This document shows positions 35,857 to 48,000 of a stretch of 64,000 bases of DNA, piece after piece. This DNA comes from Stutzerimonas stutzeri. GTDB lineage: Bacteria > Pseudomonadota > Gammaproteobacteria > Pseudomonadales > Pseudomonadaceae. The DNA is taken from the NCBI RefSeq assembly GCF_024448695.1, contig NZ_JAMOHY010000009.1, positions 1 to 64,000 of the forward strand, read 5' to 3'. Position 1 is the first letter of the stretch. Each line of letters starts with the position of its first letter. A model generated the notes under the pieces. It saw only the letters and a list, made by a program, of their open reading frames with translations, made no database searches and was not told the DNA's origin. A program made the translations under genes and the position numbers.

Positions 35857-38800
35857 AACGGATTTTCCAGTGCGGCATCGGTGCGAACACCGCGCCAGCT
35901 GTTGAAGCGATGACGCAGGCGATCCAGGTACAGGTAGACCACCGGCGTGGTGTAGAGCGTGAGAATCTGGCTGAGGATCAGCCCCCCAATGATGGTCAGG
36001 CCCAGTGGCTGGCGCATTTCGGCACCTTCCGCGCCGCCCATCAGCAGAGGCAACGCACCGAGAATCGCCGCCATGGTGGTCATCAGGATCGGGCGGAAAC
36101 GCAGCAGGCAGGCGCGGCGGATCGACTCCGCGGGCGGCAGCTTGTCGTTGCGCTCGAACTGCAACGCCAGGTCAATCATCAGGATCGCGTTCTTCTTCAC
36201 CACGCCGATCAGCAGGAACAGGCCAAGCAGCGAAATCAGGCTGAACTGCTCGCCGGTCAGGATGATCGCCAGCAGTGCACCGACACCTGCCGATGGCAGC
36301 GTCGAGAGGATCGTCAGCGGATGAATATAGCTCTCGTAGAGAATGCCCAGCACGATATACACCAGCACCAGCGCGCCGAGAATCATCAGCGGCTGCCCCT
36401 GCTGGGTACTTTCAAAGGCGCTACCGCTGCCGCCCAGGCGACCCTGTACTTCACTGGGCATACCGATGGCCGCCACCGCACGCTCTATCGCCCGCGTCGC
36501 CTGGTCAAGGCTGACGCCCGGTGCCAGATCGAAATCGATATTTTCCGCCGCAAACTGACCTTCATGGCTGACACGGTCCTCTTCCAGGCTGCGCTCGTAG
36601 CGGGCGAACGCTGACAGCGGCACCCGCCTGCCATCGCTGGTGATGACATTGATCTGCTCCAGCACCTCCGGATGCTGGGCGTAAGCCGGATCGATTTCCA
36701 TCACCACCCGATACTGATTGAGCGATTCATAAATGGTGGAAATCTGTCGCTGGCTGAAGGCGTTGTTGAGCAACGTCGTCACCGTGCTCATGTCGATGCC
36801 CAGGCGCTTGGCTTCGTCGCGGTCGATCTTCAGGCTGATCTGCTGCGCGCCCTCGCCGTCGTTGGCATCGATGCTGGTCAGTTCCGGCAAGGCCATCAGC
36901 GCCCGCGTCACCAGTGGTGTCCAGGTGCGCAGATCAGCCAGGTCGCTGGCCAGCAGGTTGTAGGAATACTGCGAGCTGCTCTGGCGGCCTCCACCGAACT
37001 GCAAATCCTGATCGGCCATCAGGAACATGCGCCCGCCCGGCACTTTCGGCTGGTTGGCGCGAATCCGCTCGATGACTTTCTGCGCGGAAATCCGGCGCTC
37101 ATCCAGCGGCTTGAGACGGACGATCATGAAGGCGTTATTGATGCCACCACTGCCCCCGATAAAGCCGGCGACGCTTTCCACAGCCGGATCGGCCAGCACG
37201 GCCTGACGGTAGATTTCCATCTTCGGCTGCATGACCTGGAACGACAGACCATCGTCGCCGCGGATGAACCCCGTCAGCTGGCCCGTGTCCTGCTGCGGCA
37301 GCAGAATCTTCGGCACCTCGATATACAGGAAGACGTTCAGGCCGATGGTCGCCAGCAGGCTGATCAGAGTGATGCGCCGATGCCGCAGCGCCCAGCCCAG
37401 GGATCGGTCGTAATGGCGCAACAGCCACTGATGAGCATCGTGACTCCAGCGATACAGGCGTCCCTCATCCTGAGGATCGTGGGGCTTCAGCCAGCGGGCG
37501 CAGAGCATCGGCGTCAGCGTCAGCGATACCAGCAACGACACCAGAATGGCTGCCGCCAGAGTGATGGAAAATTCGCGAAACAGGCGTTCGACGATGCCGC
37601 CCATGAACAGGATGGAAACGAACACCACCACCAGCGAGAGGTTCATCGACAGCAGCGTGAAGCCCACCTCGCGTGTACCGATATAGGCGGCGCGCATCGG
37701 CGGCACGCCATCATCGATATGCCGCGCGATGTTCTCCAGCACCACGATGGCATCGTCCACCACCAGGCCGGCAGCGAGAATCAGCGCCATCAGCGACAGC
37801 ACGTTGAGCGAAAACCCGAACAGATACATCACCGCGAAGGTGCCCACCAGCGACACCGGCACCGCCAGTGCCGGGATCAGCGCGGTACGCAGGCGCCCCA
37901 AAAACAGAAACACCAGCACGATGACCAGCCCCACAGCGATCAGCAAGGTACGCTGAGCCTCTTGCAGCGTGGCGCGGATCACGGGCGAGCGATCCATGGC
38001 CACCGCCAGATTGACGCTACCGGGCACGATGGCCTGCAACGCAGGCAGCTCCTGACGGATGCCTTCGATGGTCTCGATGATATTGGCGCCGGCCTGACGG
38101 TTGATGATCAACAGCACCGCACGGTCGTTATTGAAGAAACCGTCGTTGTAGCGGTCTTCCACCGCATCGCGCACCTTGGCCACATCGCTCAAACGCAGGG
38201 CTGCGCCCTCCTGGTAGCGAATGATCAGGGGCAGGTAGTCCTCCGCCTGATGCAGCTGGTCGCTGGCCTGTACCTGCCAGTGACGGTGCTCGTCCTCGAC
38301 CATGCCCTTGGGTCGGCGCACGTTGGCGTCGGCGATGGTCTGGCGTACCTCGTCCAGGGAAACCCCATACTGCTCCAGCTGTTGCGGCTGCAATTCGACC
38401 CGCACCGCCGGCAGCGAGCTGCCACCCACCTGCACCTCGCCGACGCCGGGCACCTGCGAGAGCTTCTGCGCCAGGATGGTCGAGCCGATATCGTACAGCT
38501 GGCCCTTGTCCAGTACCTCGGAGGTCAGTGACAGCACCATGATCGGTGCCTGCGCCGGGTTGACCTTGCGGTAGCTGGGCATGCTGCGCATGCCGCTGGG
38601 CAGCAGGTTGCGCGCAGCGTTGATCGCTGCCTGTACCTCTCGCGCCGCGCCGTTGATGTCGCGCTCCAGGTCGAACTGGATGATGATCCGTGTCGATCCC
38701 TGGCTGCTGCGGCTGCTCATCTGGCTGACCCCGGCGATACTGCCCAGCGAGCGCTCCAACGGCGTCGCCACGCTGGACGCCATGATTTCCGGGCTGGCAC

Positions 38801-38957
38801 CCGGCAGGCTGGCCTGCACGGTAATCACCGGGAAATCCATATTTGGCAGCGGCGACACCGGCAGCAAGCCGAAACTCACCCCACCCAGCAGCAGGATCGC
38901 CAGGCTCATCAGCATGGTCGCCACGGGACGGGCGATAAAGGGGGCCGAAAGGTTCAT
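35853..38957 (-). CDS. muxC: RND efflux transporter subunit MuxC (MdtC-like)
   Basis: This 1034-residue proton-driven RND pump protein has twelve membrane helices with the N-terminal helix MLMSLAILLLGGVSFGLLPV, the large periplasmic loops and the central helix-4 charge region (ILAAGLVVDDAIVVLEN). Together with MuxB it forms a heteromeric inner-membrane pump, as MdtBC does in E. coli, exporting drugs such as novobiocin or aztreonam in known systems. The ATG at 38957 begins the homologous part. The open frame upstream of it belongs to muxB. Ten bases separate it from muxB. Confidence 0.93.
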   Translation of the reverse strand: MNLSAPFIARPVATMLMSLAILLLGGVSFGLLPVSPLPNMDFPVITVQASLPGASPEIMASSVATPLERSLGSIAGVSQMSSRSSQGSTRIIIQFDLERDINGAAREVQAAINAARNLLPSGMRSMPSYRKVNPAQAPIMVLSLTSEVLDKGQLYDIGSTILAQKLSQVPGVGEVQVGGSSLPAVRVELQPQQLEQYGVSLDEVRQTIADANVRRPKGMVEDEHRHWQVQASDQLHQAEDYLPLIIRYQEGAALRLSDVAKVRDAVEDRYNDGFFNNDRAVLLIINRQAGANIIETIEGIRQELPALQAIVPGSVNLAVAMDRSPVIRATLQEAQRTLLIAVGLVIVLVFLFLGRLRTALIPALAVPVSLVGTFAVMYLFGFSLNVLSLMALILAAGLVVDDAIVVLENIARHIDDGVPPMRAAYIGTREVGFTLLSMNLSLVVVFVSILFMGGIVERLFREFSITLAAAILVSLLVSLTLTPMLCARWLKPHDPQDEGRLYRWSHDAHQWLLRHYDRSLGWALRHRRITLISLLATIGLNVFLYIEVPKILLPQQDTGQLTGFIRGDDGLSFQVMQPKMEIYRQAVLADPAVESVAGFIGGSGGINNAFMIVRLKPLDERRISAQKVIERIRANQPKVPGGRMFLMADQDLQFGGGRQSSSQYSYNLLASDLADLRTWTPLVTRALMALPELTSIDANDGEGAQQISLKIDRDEAKRLGIDMSTVTTLLNNAFSQRQISTIYESLNQYRVVMEIDPAYAQHPEVLEQINVITSDGRRVPLSAFARYERSLEEDRVSHEGQFAAENIDFDLAPGVSLDQATRAIERAVAAIGMPSEVQGRLGGSGSAFESTQQGQPLMILGALVLVYIVLGILYESYIHPLTILSTLPSAGVGALLAIILTGEQFSLISLLGLFLLIGVVKKNAILMIDLALQFERNDKLPPAESIRRACLLRFRPILMTTMAAILGALPLLMGGAEGAEMRQPLGLTIIGGLILSQILTLYTTPVVYLYLDRLRHRFNSWRGVRTDAALENPL

Positions 38958-38967
38958 GGCATGCTGC

Positions 38968-41900
38968 TCACGCTTGCGCCTCTCGCCCTGCCACGTCCCT
39001 GTGTCCAAAGCGAGCGCCCAGCCGGTCGAAGAACAGATAGATGACCGGCGTGGTAAAGAGGGTCAGCAACTGGCTAAGCAACAGGCCGCCCACCAGCACC
39101 AGCCCCAGCGGCTGGCGCAGTTCAGCACCCGAACCCGAGGCCAGCATCAGCGGCACCGCCCCGAACAGGGCGGCCAGCGTGGTCATCAGGATCGGACGGA
39201 AACGCAACAGCGCAGCCCGGTAGATGGCGTCATGCGGGCTCATGCCCTGATGGCGCTCGGCCTCCAGCGCAAAGTCGATCATCATGATCGCGTTCTTCTT
39301 GACGATACCGATCAGCAGGATGATGCCGATAATGGCGATCAGACCCAGGTCGTTGCCGGTCAGCAGCAGCGCCAGCAGCGCACCGACCGCCGCCGAGGGC
39401 AGCGTCGAGAGAATGGTGATGGGGTGGATATAGCTCTCGTAGAGCACGCCCAGCACGATATACATGGTCACCACCGCCGCCAGAATCAGCAGCAGCGTGC
39501 TCGACAGCGACGCCTGGAAGGCTGCAGCCGCGCCTTGGAAGCGCGTCTGGATACCGGCCGGCAGCCCGATCTCGGCCTCCACTCCTTCGATGATCTCGAC
39601 CGCATGCCCCAGCGACACGCCATCGGCCAGGTTGAACGACAGCATTACCGCCGGGAACTGGCCGATATGGTTGATCAGCAGCGGCGCATTGCGCTGCTCC
39701 AGTCGCGCCAGGCTCGACAGCCGCACCGGTGTGCCGCCCTCGCTCTGCACGAACAATTGTTCCAGCGCCTGCGGGCCTAAGCGGTTACCCGCCTCGGCTT
39801 CCAGCACCACGCGATACTGGCTGGCCTGGGTGAAGATGGTGGAAATCTGCCGCTGACCGAAGGCGTCGTAGAGCGCGTCGGTTATCGCGGAAATCCCGAT
39901 ACCCAGACGGGCGGCGGCGTCGCGATCGATATCCAGGAAAATCTGCAGGCCGTCACTCTGCAGGTCACTGGCGACATCGGTCAGTTCGGGATGCTCGCGC
40001 AGCGCCGCCACCAGACGCGGCGTCCACTCCTGCAGCAACTCGGAATCCGGCGATTCCAGGCTGAACTGGAACTGGGTGCGGCTGACCCGATCCTCGATGG
40101 ACAAGTCCTGCACCGGCTGCATGTACAATTCGATACCCGGCAGCTTGGCCAGCTCCGGTCGCAGCCGGTCGATGACCTGGCTGGCGGTCACGTCGCGCTC
40201 GCCGTGGGGCTTGAGGTTGATCAGCAGCCGGCCACTGTTGAGCGTGACATTGTCGCCGTCCACACCGATATAGGACGACAGGCTGACCACTGCCGGATCG
40301 TCCAGAATCACCCGCGCCAGCGACTGCTGGCGCTCGCTCATCTCGCGGAAGGAAATCGACTGTGGCGCCTCGCTGATGCCCTGGATCACGCCGGTATCCT
40401 GCACCGGAAAGAAGCCCTTGGGCACCATCAGATAGAGCACCACGGTCAGCGCCAGGGTTCCCACCGCCACCAGCAGCGTCAGTGTCTGGTGCTTCAGCAC
40501 CCAGGTCAGCCATCCGGCGTAACCGCCGATCAGGCGCTCGACCCAGTCAGGCTTGGCCTTATCGACGGTAGCCGGTTTGAGCAGCTTGGCGCACATCATC
40601 GGCGTCAGCGTCAGCGACACCACCAGGGAAATGAGGATAGCCACCGCCAGGGTAATGGCGAACTCGCGGAACAGCCGCCCCACCACGTCCTGCATGAACA
40701 GCAGCGGGATCAGCACGGCGATCAGCGACAGGGTCAGCGAAATCAGGGTGAAACCGATCTGCCGCGCGCCCTTGAGCGCGGCCTGCAGGGGTGTTTCACC
40801 TTCCTCGACGTGACGGGCGACGTTTTCCAACATGACGATGGCGTCGTCCACCACAAAGCCGGTGGCGATGGTCAGGGCCATCAATGTCAGGTTGTTCAGC
40901 GAAAAGCCGGCCAGGTGCATGACCGCGAAGGTGCCGATCAGCGACAGCGGCACGGCAATCGAGGGGATGATGGTGGCTGAAAGCCGCTTGAGGAAGACGA
41001 AAGTGACCATCACCACCAGAAAGGTCGCCAGCAGCAGCTCGTGCTGGACGTCAGTGATGGCGGCACGGATGGTCTGGGTACGGTCGGTCAGCACCACCAC
41101 GTCGAGTCCCGCCGGCATGCTGGCATTGACCTCAGGCAACAGGGCCTGGATGCGCTCGACTACCTCGATGACATTGGCGCCCGGCTGGCGCTGGATGTTG
41201 AGCAGCACGGCCTGGCTTTCGTTGGCCCAGGCGGCAAGGCGTTCGTTTTCGGCGCCGTCGATGATATCGGCAACGTCCTTGAGACGCAGCGTGGCGCCGT
41301 TGTCGTAGGTGAGGATGAGCTCGGCGTATTCCTCCGGCGTCTTCAGCTGGTCGTTGGCGTCGAGCATGGACACCCGCGTCGGGCCGTCGAAGTTGCCCTT
41401 GGGCTGATTGACGTTGGAACTGGTCACCAGCGAGCGCACGTCAGCCAGCGACAAGCCATAGGCCGCCAATGCCTCGGGATTGACCCGGATGCGCACCGCC
41501 GGTCGCTGACCACCGGCAATGCTGACCATGCCCACGCCACTGACCTGCGCCAGTTTCTGCGCCATGCGCGTGTCGACCAGGTCGTGCAATTGCGGCAGCG
41601 CCAGGCTTTCCGAGGTGATGGCGAGGGTCATGACCGGGGTGTCCGCCGGGTTGACCTTGTTGTACACCGGCGGCGACGGCAAATCGTTGGGCAGCAGGTT
41701 GCCGGCGGCGTTGATGGCGGCCTGCACTTCCTGTTCGGCCACATCCAGCGCCACTTCCAGGGAGAAACGCAGGGTAATCACCGAGGCGCCACCGGAGCTG
41801 GTCGAGGACATCTGGGTCAGACCGGGCATCTGCCCGAACTGGCGCTCCAGCGGCGCAGTGACGGCACTGGTCATCACATCCGGGCTGGCGCCGGGGTACA

Positions 41901-42048
41901 GCGTCATGACCCGGATGGTCGGATAGTCCACCTGTGGCAGCGCCGACACCGGCAGCATGCGGTAGGCGATCAGACCGGCCAGCAGAATCGCGACCATGCT
42001 CAGCGTGGTCGCCACGGGCCGCAGGATGAACAGCCGCGAAATGTTCAT
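38968..42048 (-). CDS. muxB: RND efflux transporter subunit MuxB (MdtB-like)
   Basis: This 1026-residue RND transporter is a paralogue of the next gene product. The same 12-helix scheme is seen, with the proton-relay motif [15 protein letters not shown] in helix 4. Two RND genes in tandem after one membrane-fusion protein gene are the mark of MdtABC/MuxABC systems. Its start overlaps the muxA stop by four bases (ATGA). Confidence 0.93.
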   Translation of the reverse strand: MNISRLFILRPVATTLSMVAILLAGLIAYRMLPVSALPQVDYPTIRVMTLYPGASPDVMTSAVTAPLERQFGQMPGLTQMSSTSSGGASVITLRFSLEVALDVAEQEVQAAINAAGNLLPNDLPSPPVYNKVNPADTPVMTLAITSESLALPQLHDLVDTRMAQKLAQVSGVGMVSIAGGQRPAVRIRVNPEALAAYGLSLADVRSLVTSSNVNQPKGNFDGPTRVSMLDANDQLKTPEEYAELILTYDNGATLRLKDVADIIDGAENERLAAWANESQAVLLNIQRQPGANVIEVVERIQALLPEVNASMPAGLDVVVLTDRTQTIRAAITDVQHELLLATFLVVMVTFVFLKRLSATIIPSIAVPLSLIGTFAVMHLAGFSLNNLTLMALTIATGFVVDDAIVMLENVARHVEEGETPLQAALKGARQIGFTLISLTLSLIAVLIPLLFMQDVVGRLFREFAITLAVAILISLVVSLTLTPMMCAKLLKPATVDKAKPDWVERLIGGYAGWLTWVLKHQTLTLLVAVGTLALTVVLYLMVPKGFFPVQDTGVIQGISEAPQSISFREMSERQQSLARVILDDPAVVSLSSYIGVDGDNVTLNSGRLLINLKPHGERDVTASQVIDRLRPELAKLPGIELYMQPVQDLSIEDRVSRTQFQFSLESPDSELLQEWTPRLVAALREHPELTDVASDLQSDGLQIFLDIDRDAAARLGIGISAITDALYDAFGQRQISTIFTQASQYRVVLEAEAGNRLGPQALEQLFVQSEGGTPVRLSSLARLEQRNAPLLINHIGQFPAVMLSFNLADGVSLGHAVEIIEGVEAEIGLPAGIQTRFQGAAAAFQASLSSTLLLILAAVVTMYIVLGVLYESYIHPITILSTLPSAAVGALLALLLTGNDLGLIAIIGIILLIGIVKKNAIMMIDFALEAERHQGMSPHDAIYRAALLRFRPILMTTLAALFGAVPLMLASGSGAELRQPLGLVLVGGLLLSQLLTLFTTPVIYLFFDRLGARFGHRDVAGREAQA

Positions 42049-43280
42049 CGCGCGGGACGTCCTTGCCCACCTTGAGTTTCGATCACGGGGCTTTCCGCAG
42101 CCTCGTCGGCCAGCTTCCGGCGATCGACCACTTCCACCTCGGAGCCGTCACGCAGACGGTCCGTGCCTTCCATGACGACCCGCTCACCCGCGACCAGCCC
42201 GCTGTTGATCACGGTCTTCTCGCCATTGCCGGGCCCCACCTCGAGAATCCGCAATTGGACCTTGTTGTCCTCGCCGACGACATAGGCGAAATGACCGCGC
42301 GAGCCGAACTGCAGAGCCTCGGAGGGGATCAGAATGGCATCACCGAGGGTTTCCACCCGCAGCCGGACGTTGACGAACTGGTTGGGGATCAGCAGTTCCG
42401 CTTCGTTGTCGAAACGCGCCTTGAGCTTCAGGGTGCCGGTGGTCACATCGATCTGGTTGTCCAGACTCTCCAGCACGCCCTCGCCAAAGAGCATCCGTTC
42501 ACCACGGTCCCAGGCCTGTACCTGGAGTTCATCACCGCGCCGGAAACGGCTGATGACCGGCGGCAGCTCCCCTTCGGGCAAGGTGAAGCTGATCGCCATT
42601 GGCTGGGTCTGGGTGATGACCACCAGCGGCGTGGCATCGTTGGCCGCGACCAGGTTGCCCTGATCCAGCTGACGCAAGCCCACACGACCGTCGATAGGCG
42701 CCCGGATCTCGGTGAACTTCAGATTCAGACGGGCCTCGTTGACCGCCGCCTGGTTGGACGCCAGGGTGCCCTGGTACTGACTGACCAGCGCCTGCTGGGT
42801 ATCCAGGGTCTGCTTGGCAATGCTGTCATCGGCGAACAGCCCCTGATAACGCTTCAGATCGACTTGAGCGTTCTGCAACAGGGCACGGTTCTGCTGCAGG
42901 GTGCCTTCAGCCTGCTGCAGCGCGATCTGATAGGGACGCTGATCGATCACGGCCAACAGATCGCCTGCCGTGACCCGCTGCCCCTCATCGAAACGCACCT
43001 CAACCAGCTCGCCGGCCACGCGGCTACGAACGTTGACCGTGTTCAGCGGCGTGACAGTGCCAAGCGCCTTGACGTATACCTCGAAGCGGCCCTGCTCCAC
43101 CGGCGCCACGCGCACCGGTGTCGGACCACCGAGCATGCCGCGCGGTCCTCTGGGTTGCTGGGGACTTTCATCGGCGCCGGGCCATAGCCACCAGACCAGC
43201 AGCACGGCGGCTGCCAGCACCAAAATGATGATCGCCCAGCGCCGAAAGGAGCTGTTGGAAGAAGTGTTTGCCTCGGACAT
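42045..43280 (-). CDS. muxA: Membrane-fusion protein MuxA (MdtA-like)
   Basis: This 411-residue periplasmic adaptor has one N-terminal membrane anchor (about residues 14-30) with a cytoplasmic Ser/Asn-rich tail, a lipoyl half-motif ([23 protein letters not shown]), a hairpin of helices (about 115-190), the second lipoyl half ([15 protein letters not shown]) and beta-barrel and membrane-proximal domains. It bridges MuxBC and OpmB. First gene of the operon muxABC-opmB. No local regulator gene is adjacent. The divergent neighbour is a MurJ-like gene. Confidence 0.92.
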   Translation of the reverse strand: MSEANTSSNSSFRRWAIIILVLAAAVLLVWWLWPGADESPQQPRGPRGMLGGPTPVRVAPVEQGRFEVYVKALGTVTPLNTVNVRSRVAGELVEVRFDEGQRVTAGDLLAVIDQRPYQIALQQAEGTLQQNRALLQNAQVDLKRYQGLFADDSIAKQTLDTQQALVSQYQGTLASNQAAVNEARLNLKFTEIRAPIDGRVGLRQLDQGNLVAANDATPLVVITQTQPMAISFTLPEGELPPVISRFRRGDELQVQAWDRGERMLFGEGVLESLDNQIDVTTGTLKLKARFDNEAELLIPNQFVNVRLRVETLGDAILIPSEALQFGSRGHFAYVVGEDNKVQLRILEVGPGNGEKTVINSGLVAGERVVMEGTDRLRDGSEVEVVDRRKLADEAAESPVIETQGGQGRPAR

Positions 43281-43544
43281 GAACGCGGTTCGCCTGGTTA
43301 AGAGCGTGAACCATAAGCAGTCGCGGTCCGCTCGCAAAGGGGATTTACGGCATTTTTACGTATCGGCGTCTGTCTGGGGGATTAACCGCTCGTCAATGCT
43401 GAACGGGCGGGCGGAACCCTGAGTTGAACAACCAGTCTAGAGAACGCTTGCCGACAAGCGCAGCTCAGGAATCCAGCGCATCGCACCGATGCCATACGCC
43501 ACTCAATCAGGCCCGCCGACCGTGGTCTGTACAGGATCAATGGA
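43281..43544. promoter_or_regulatory. Divergent promoter region muxA / MurJ-like gene
   Basis: Both the mux operon and the flippase gene must start here. CGCTTG (43445-43450) and CAAGCG (43455-43460) form a six-base inverted repeat with a four-base spacer, possibly an operator. AGGA at 43533-43536 serves the flippase start. I cannot assign -10 and -35 boxes with confidence. Confidence 0.35.
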
Positions 43545-45011
43545 ATGAACACATCACTGATCATCCTGGTGCTGGCCATCACCAGCTTCCTTCTCGGTTT
43601 TCTGCGAGACCTGTTTATCGCCAAGACCTTCGGGCTGAGCTGGGAAGCGGACCTGATCTTCGTGGCGCTGATCCTGCCCATCTTCTTCGAGAATTTCCTG
43701 GGCCTCGCTCTGCGCGACGCGATGATTCCCTACCTGCAAAAATTGCGCAGCCAGTCCCAGGCGTTGTTCGAGGCCGTCAGCCGCTGGCTCTACTGGCGCG
43801 TCATGCTGCTGGGTGTCCTGGCCAGCACCCTCGCCATTGTCGGCAGCTACTGGATTCTCAATCTGCTTGCCCCCGGCTGGACAACCGCTCAGATCGAGGC
43901 CGGCCAACTCGTGTTCTGTGCCGGCGCCCTGCTGATCGCGGCTCAGGCAGCGCTTTACTGCCAGGGCGCGCTACTCAATATGGATGAAATATTCCTTTTA
44001 CCGATGACCCGCACGGTATTGCTCAACACCGGCGCCATCATCGGCATTCTGTTTTTCCAACCCACCGACATGGCGATCTTCATCGGCATGCTGTTGCCCC
44101 AGCTGGGCTTGATCGTGGTGCAGCATCGCCGCATCGCCTATCTGCGAGGCCAGACCGAGACAGTGGCTGGCGGGCATGGCGCCAGCTTCAGCCTGGCCTT
44201 CGCCCCTGTCCTTCTGGCAGCCAGTGCGCAGCAGAGCTGCATTCTTGCCGAACGGATATTTGCCTCCTATCTGGAAGAAGGCAGCATCACCATGCTGTCG
44301 TTTGCCTTCCGCATCGTCACCATTCCGCTCACGCTTTATGCACTCTCGGTGCTGTCAGTGCTTTTTCCGCGCTTCGTTGCAAACTGGAATGACGGGGACC
44401 TGAACGGCTACGCCACAGTCGTGCGCAAGGGGTTGCTTGCAACACTGCTGTTTCTGCTTCCGGCCACGATTGTGCTCTGTTCCTTCCCTGAATCGGTGGT
44501 ATCCGTGCTGCTGGAACGCGGTCAGTTTGGCGCCGCCCAGACAGAAGCCACCGCATCCCTGGTGGTCCTGTATGCGCTGGGCCTTACCGCGATGGGGCTG
44601 GCTCTGCTCTGGGGCCGCGCCCTCCTCGCCCAAAATCGGTCACGCCTGTTTCTGATGATCACGCTGGCCAGCTCCGCGCTGACCATCGCCCTCGATGCCT
44701 TGCTCTATCGCGCCTACGGGGCGGAGGGGCTGGCCGTTGCATTTTCCAGCGGTGCGATCCTGCAAGCGGTCCTGATGGGGCTGTATGTCTACCGCTCGCT
44801 CCCCCACAGCCTGGCGCTTGGCGTTCTCCTGCGCTGGCTGGTTACAGGCGCGGCAATTGCCGTGGTGTTGCACTGGGTACCCATGCCCCACGGCCTGATT
44901 CAGCTGTGTCTGTATATCGCACTGGTGCTGGCCGCATACGCCGCAGGAGTGCTGCTACTGGGTGAGCGCGACCTGTTCAAACCCGCTTACTGGTCGTTGA
45001 AAAAACCCTGA
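43545..45011 (+). CDS. MurJ/MviN-like lipid-linked oligosaccharide flippase
   Basis: This 488-residue protein has about thirteen to fourteen membrane helices and belongs to the MOP (MATE/Wzx/MurJ) superfamily, closest to the MviN/MurJ group. The N-terminal GFLRDLFIAKTFGLSWEADL and the segment ALYALSVLSVLFPRF-like (LYALSVLSVLFPRFVANW) are typical. It probably flips a lipid-linked sugar across the inner membrane. It is unlikely to be the housekeeping murJ, because the usual neighbours (ribF, ileS, rpsT) are absent. No glycosyltransferase genes are nearby, so the substrate is unknown. Confidence 0.8.
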   Translation: MNTSLIILVLAITSFLLGFLRDLFIAKTFGLSWEADLIFVALILPIFFENFLGLALRDAMIPYLQKLRSQSQALFEAVSRWLYWRVMLLGVLASTLAIVGSYWILNLLAPGWTTAQIEAGQLVFCAGALLIAAQAALYCQGALLNMDEIFLLPMTRTVLLNTGAIIGILFFQPTDMAIFIGMLLPQLGLIVVQHRRIAYLRGQTETVAGGHGASFSLAFAPVLLAASAQQSCILAERIFASYLEEGSITMLSFAFRIVTIPLTLYALSVLSVLFPRFVANWNDGDLNGYATVVRKGLLATLLFLLPATIVLCSFPESVVSVLLERGQFGAAQTEATASLVVLYALGLTAMGLALLWGRALLAQNRSRLFLMITLASSALTIALDALLYRAYGAEGLAVAFSSGAILQAVLMGLYVYRSLPHSLALGVLLRWLVTGAAIAVVLHWVPMPHGLIQLCLYIALVLAAYAAGVLLLGERDLFKPAYWSLKKP

Positions 45012-45013
45012 GT

Positions 45014-48000
45014 TCAGAAGTTGCGGCGATAGAAGATATCCAGCGAACTCGCCAAGCCACTGGCGGCTTCGAGGAAGATGCGTCGGGTCAGCTGATAGCG
45101 CAACGCAACGGTATTGGCCGGCTCGAATACGCCGACGCCGTAGCGAAGGGTCAGGCGATCTGTCAGACGTCCGCTTGCTACCACGCTGGTGTCGCCGCCG
45201 CTGCCTTCGGTGTCGAGCTGGAAATCCTGGATGCCGAGGCGCTGCGCGACGTTGCCGGTGATTGAGGCACTCCCCGCCAAACCCAGCCCCAGCGCCGCCT
45301 GCGCCAGCATATTGTTGTCCCCGGTATCGGCACCCAGTGGACGTCCCAGCACCAGATAGGCCAGCGCCTGCTCCTGGCTCATGGCCGGTTCGGCGAAGAC
45401 ATCGATCCGAGGCTGCTCGGTACTTCCAGTGACGCGCAGACCGGCGGTGACATTGTCGGCCTCAATGCGGCGGATAGCCTCGATGTTCAGGAATGGCTGG
45501 GTCAGCACGCCGGTGAACAGCAGTTGCGCGCGACGGATGGTCAGACGCTGGCCATAGGCTCGGTAACGGCCATTGTTGAGATTGAGCTCACCACGGGCAT
45601 CGAGGTTGTCGCCGATATGCAGATGACCGGCCAGGTCGGCGCTAAGGCCAAAACCGGAAAAGCGCAGGCGCTCCTGACCGACCTCGACATCGATGTCCAT
45701 GTGGATCGCCAGCGGCGTGCTCGCCTCTTTGGCTTCCTCGCCGAGGATCTGCGCATCCTGGGAAACCGTCACCGTGGACGGCGGCAGTTCACGCACGACG
45801 ATCTCGCCACGGGGCACGCTCAGTTTGCCGCTCACGGCCAGCTTTTCATTGGCCAGGCGCAGGCGCAGATCAGCCTCGATCTCAAGTTCTGCATAGGGTT
45901 CGACGATCACTGGCAGGCGGCTGCCACGCACGGCGACATCCAGATCCGGCGCATCACGCCAGTCCAGGGTGCCGGCGATTTCACCGCGGCCCTGCTCACC
46001 GCTGCGCCACCCTCCGTCGATCCGTACCCGTTCGCCGTCGATCAGCGCACGAACCTGCAATTGCTCGAAACTCACCGGCAATTCGCTGCCCGCAACTTCA
46101 CCGTCGTCGAGCCGCAGCTCGCCGCGAATCCAGGGCTGCTGAAGCGAGCCGGAGAGCTGGCCACTGCCGTTGAGCTGGCCTTCGAGTCGTTCGACTACGG
46201 AAACAAAGGGTCGCGCCACCGACAGGTCAAGGTCGCTCAGGCGAAAGTCTCCGGCGATATCTTTGGCTGCACTGCTTGGGTCGATGGACAGACGCAGCTC
46301 CAGCGCACCAAGCTCGCCGCCTTCGAAACGCAGATGGCTGTCGATGCTCTGGGGCAACAGCTCGCTGTTGAGGGTCAGGGTGGCATAGGGGAATTCCAGC
46401 CATTGCTCGCCGTCACGCAGTGCCAGCGTGCCGGGGCCGGCGTCCACACGAATGTTACCGCTGGGGCCGGCAGCGGGCAGGTCCAGCGTGAGATTGGCAT
46501 TGACTTCGCCCAACCAGCGCAGGTTGTCGGGCAGATAACCAGCCAGAGACTGCAGCGGAAAATCACGCAGGCGATAGCGCAGTTGCGGATCGGGCAGCAG
46601 GCGCTGATTGTCGGCGCACAGGCTGGCCGGACCGCTCACCCAGCAGTGGGCCCCGACTGTAAGCTGCCCACTGGCCAGCCGCTCAAGAGATGCCGGCTGG
46701 CGCAGCGCCCATTGATGCCCTTCGGCCTGCAGCTCGGCGCTGCGCAGACGCCCGCGCCAGTTATCGCCACCCAGCCCGCCATCGACAGCCAGTGACAAGT
46801 CGAGCAGCCCGCCCTCGACTTGCATCGTGGCCTGGTGCGCCTGCGGCGTGCCATCGGCAGCCAGTTGCAGATCGCCCAGCTCGGTGTCTCCTGCCTGCAG
46901 ATTCCCGGCGCTCAGCCGAAGCTGACCGCGCTGACCTTCAGCCAGTGCAGCACTCAGTTCCAGACGCTCAATCCGGTTGTCCTGCATGGCAATGCGGCTG
47001 CCTTTGAGTTGCAGGTTGCCCTGCGGTGCCTGCGGCGTGCCTGCCAATGCGAGGTTGCCCGCCAGCTGCCCTTGCAACTGCGGCCAGAGCTGCGCCAGAC
47101 GGGGTAGATCGAGGTTCAGGTTGGCATGCAGTGTTTCAGCCCAACGGCCGCTGCCGTTAATGCGGTTGTCGCCCAGGCGCAACTCCAGCCGAGGCACGTC
47201 CCAGGCGGCATCCTGGCCGCTGGCGTCCAGCTGCAGCTGCAGCGGCTGCCTGCGCAGGGCGCCGTTGATATCCAGCTGCGCCTCAGCCTGCAAGGCTTCA
47301 TCGCGCAGGGTGCCACGGCTGGCCAGGGTGCCACCGAGCTGGCCGGGCAATTCGGCCACCCAGTAGGAGGGATCGAAGGCGCTCAGGGTCAACGTCGTAT
47401 TCCAGTCGATACCATCGGCGAAGCCCAGGCTGAGATTGCCGCTGGCCTGACCCTGTCCGGCGATCAGCTGCAACTGGGGCAGATGCACGATGCCCAGATC
47501 GCCGCTGACCGGGCTGCGCAGGCTGAAGTCGCCTGCCGGACCGGTCAATGCCGCATCGAAGTGCCCCAGATAGTTGCCATCGTCATATTGCACCTGCGCA
47601 TACAGGCGGTGCAGTGCCACGGGCAGCTCGTCCATTTGCGGGTAGAGCCGCCACCAGGGGAAGTCCTGCCAGGCCAGCTCGGCTTCACCTCGAATGCCTT
47701 CGGTCCAGCCCAGCTGTCCCTTCAGATCGATGCGCTGCTCCTGACCGGCGTCCAGCTGCAACGCATCAACACGCACCTGGGCGGCATCGAGCAAGGCATC
47801 CAGCACGATGGCAACCGCTCCGCCCTCGCCTTGCAGGCTGCCGTCACCCGCCAGCCGATAACCATCATCCAGATTGCCCTGGGCGCTGAGTTCGAGTCGT
47901 TCCAGGCGCATCGCGTCGGGCAGGTCAGGGCTGACCTTGAAGCCCTCCACAGTCAGCCGCAGGTTCGCCGGGAGGTCGGTTTCCAGCGGCCGTACCCGAC

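Noticed and set aside
36672..38531. 619-codon open frame on the + strand
   Set aside because: It runs antisense inside muxC, has a His/Gln-rich composition typical of the reverse of a GC-rich gene, and resembles no protein family.
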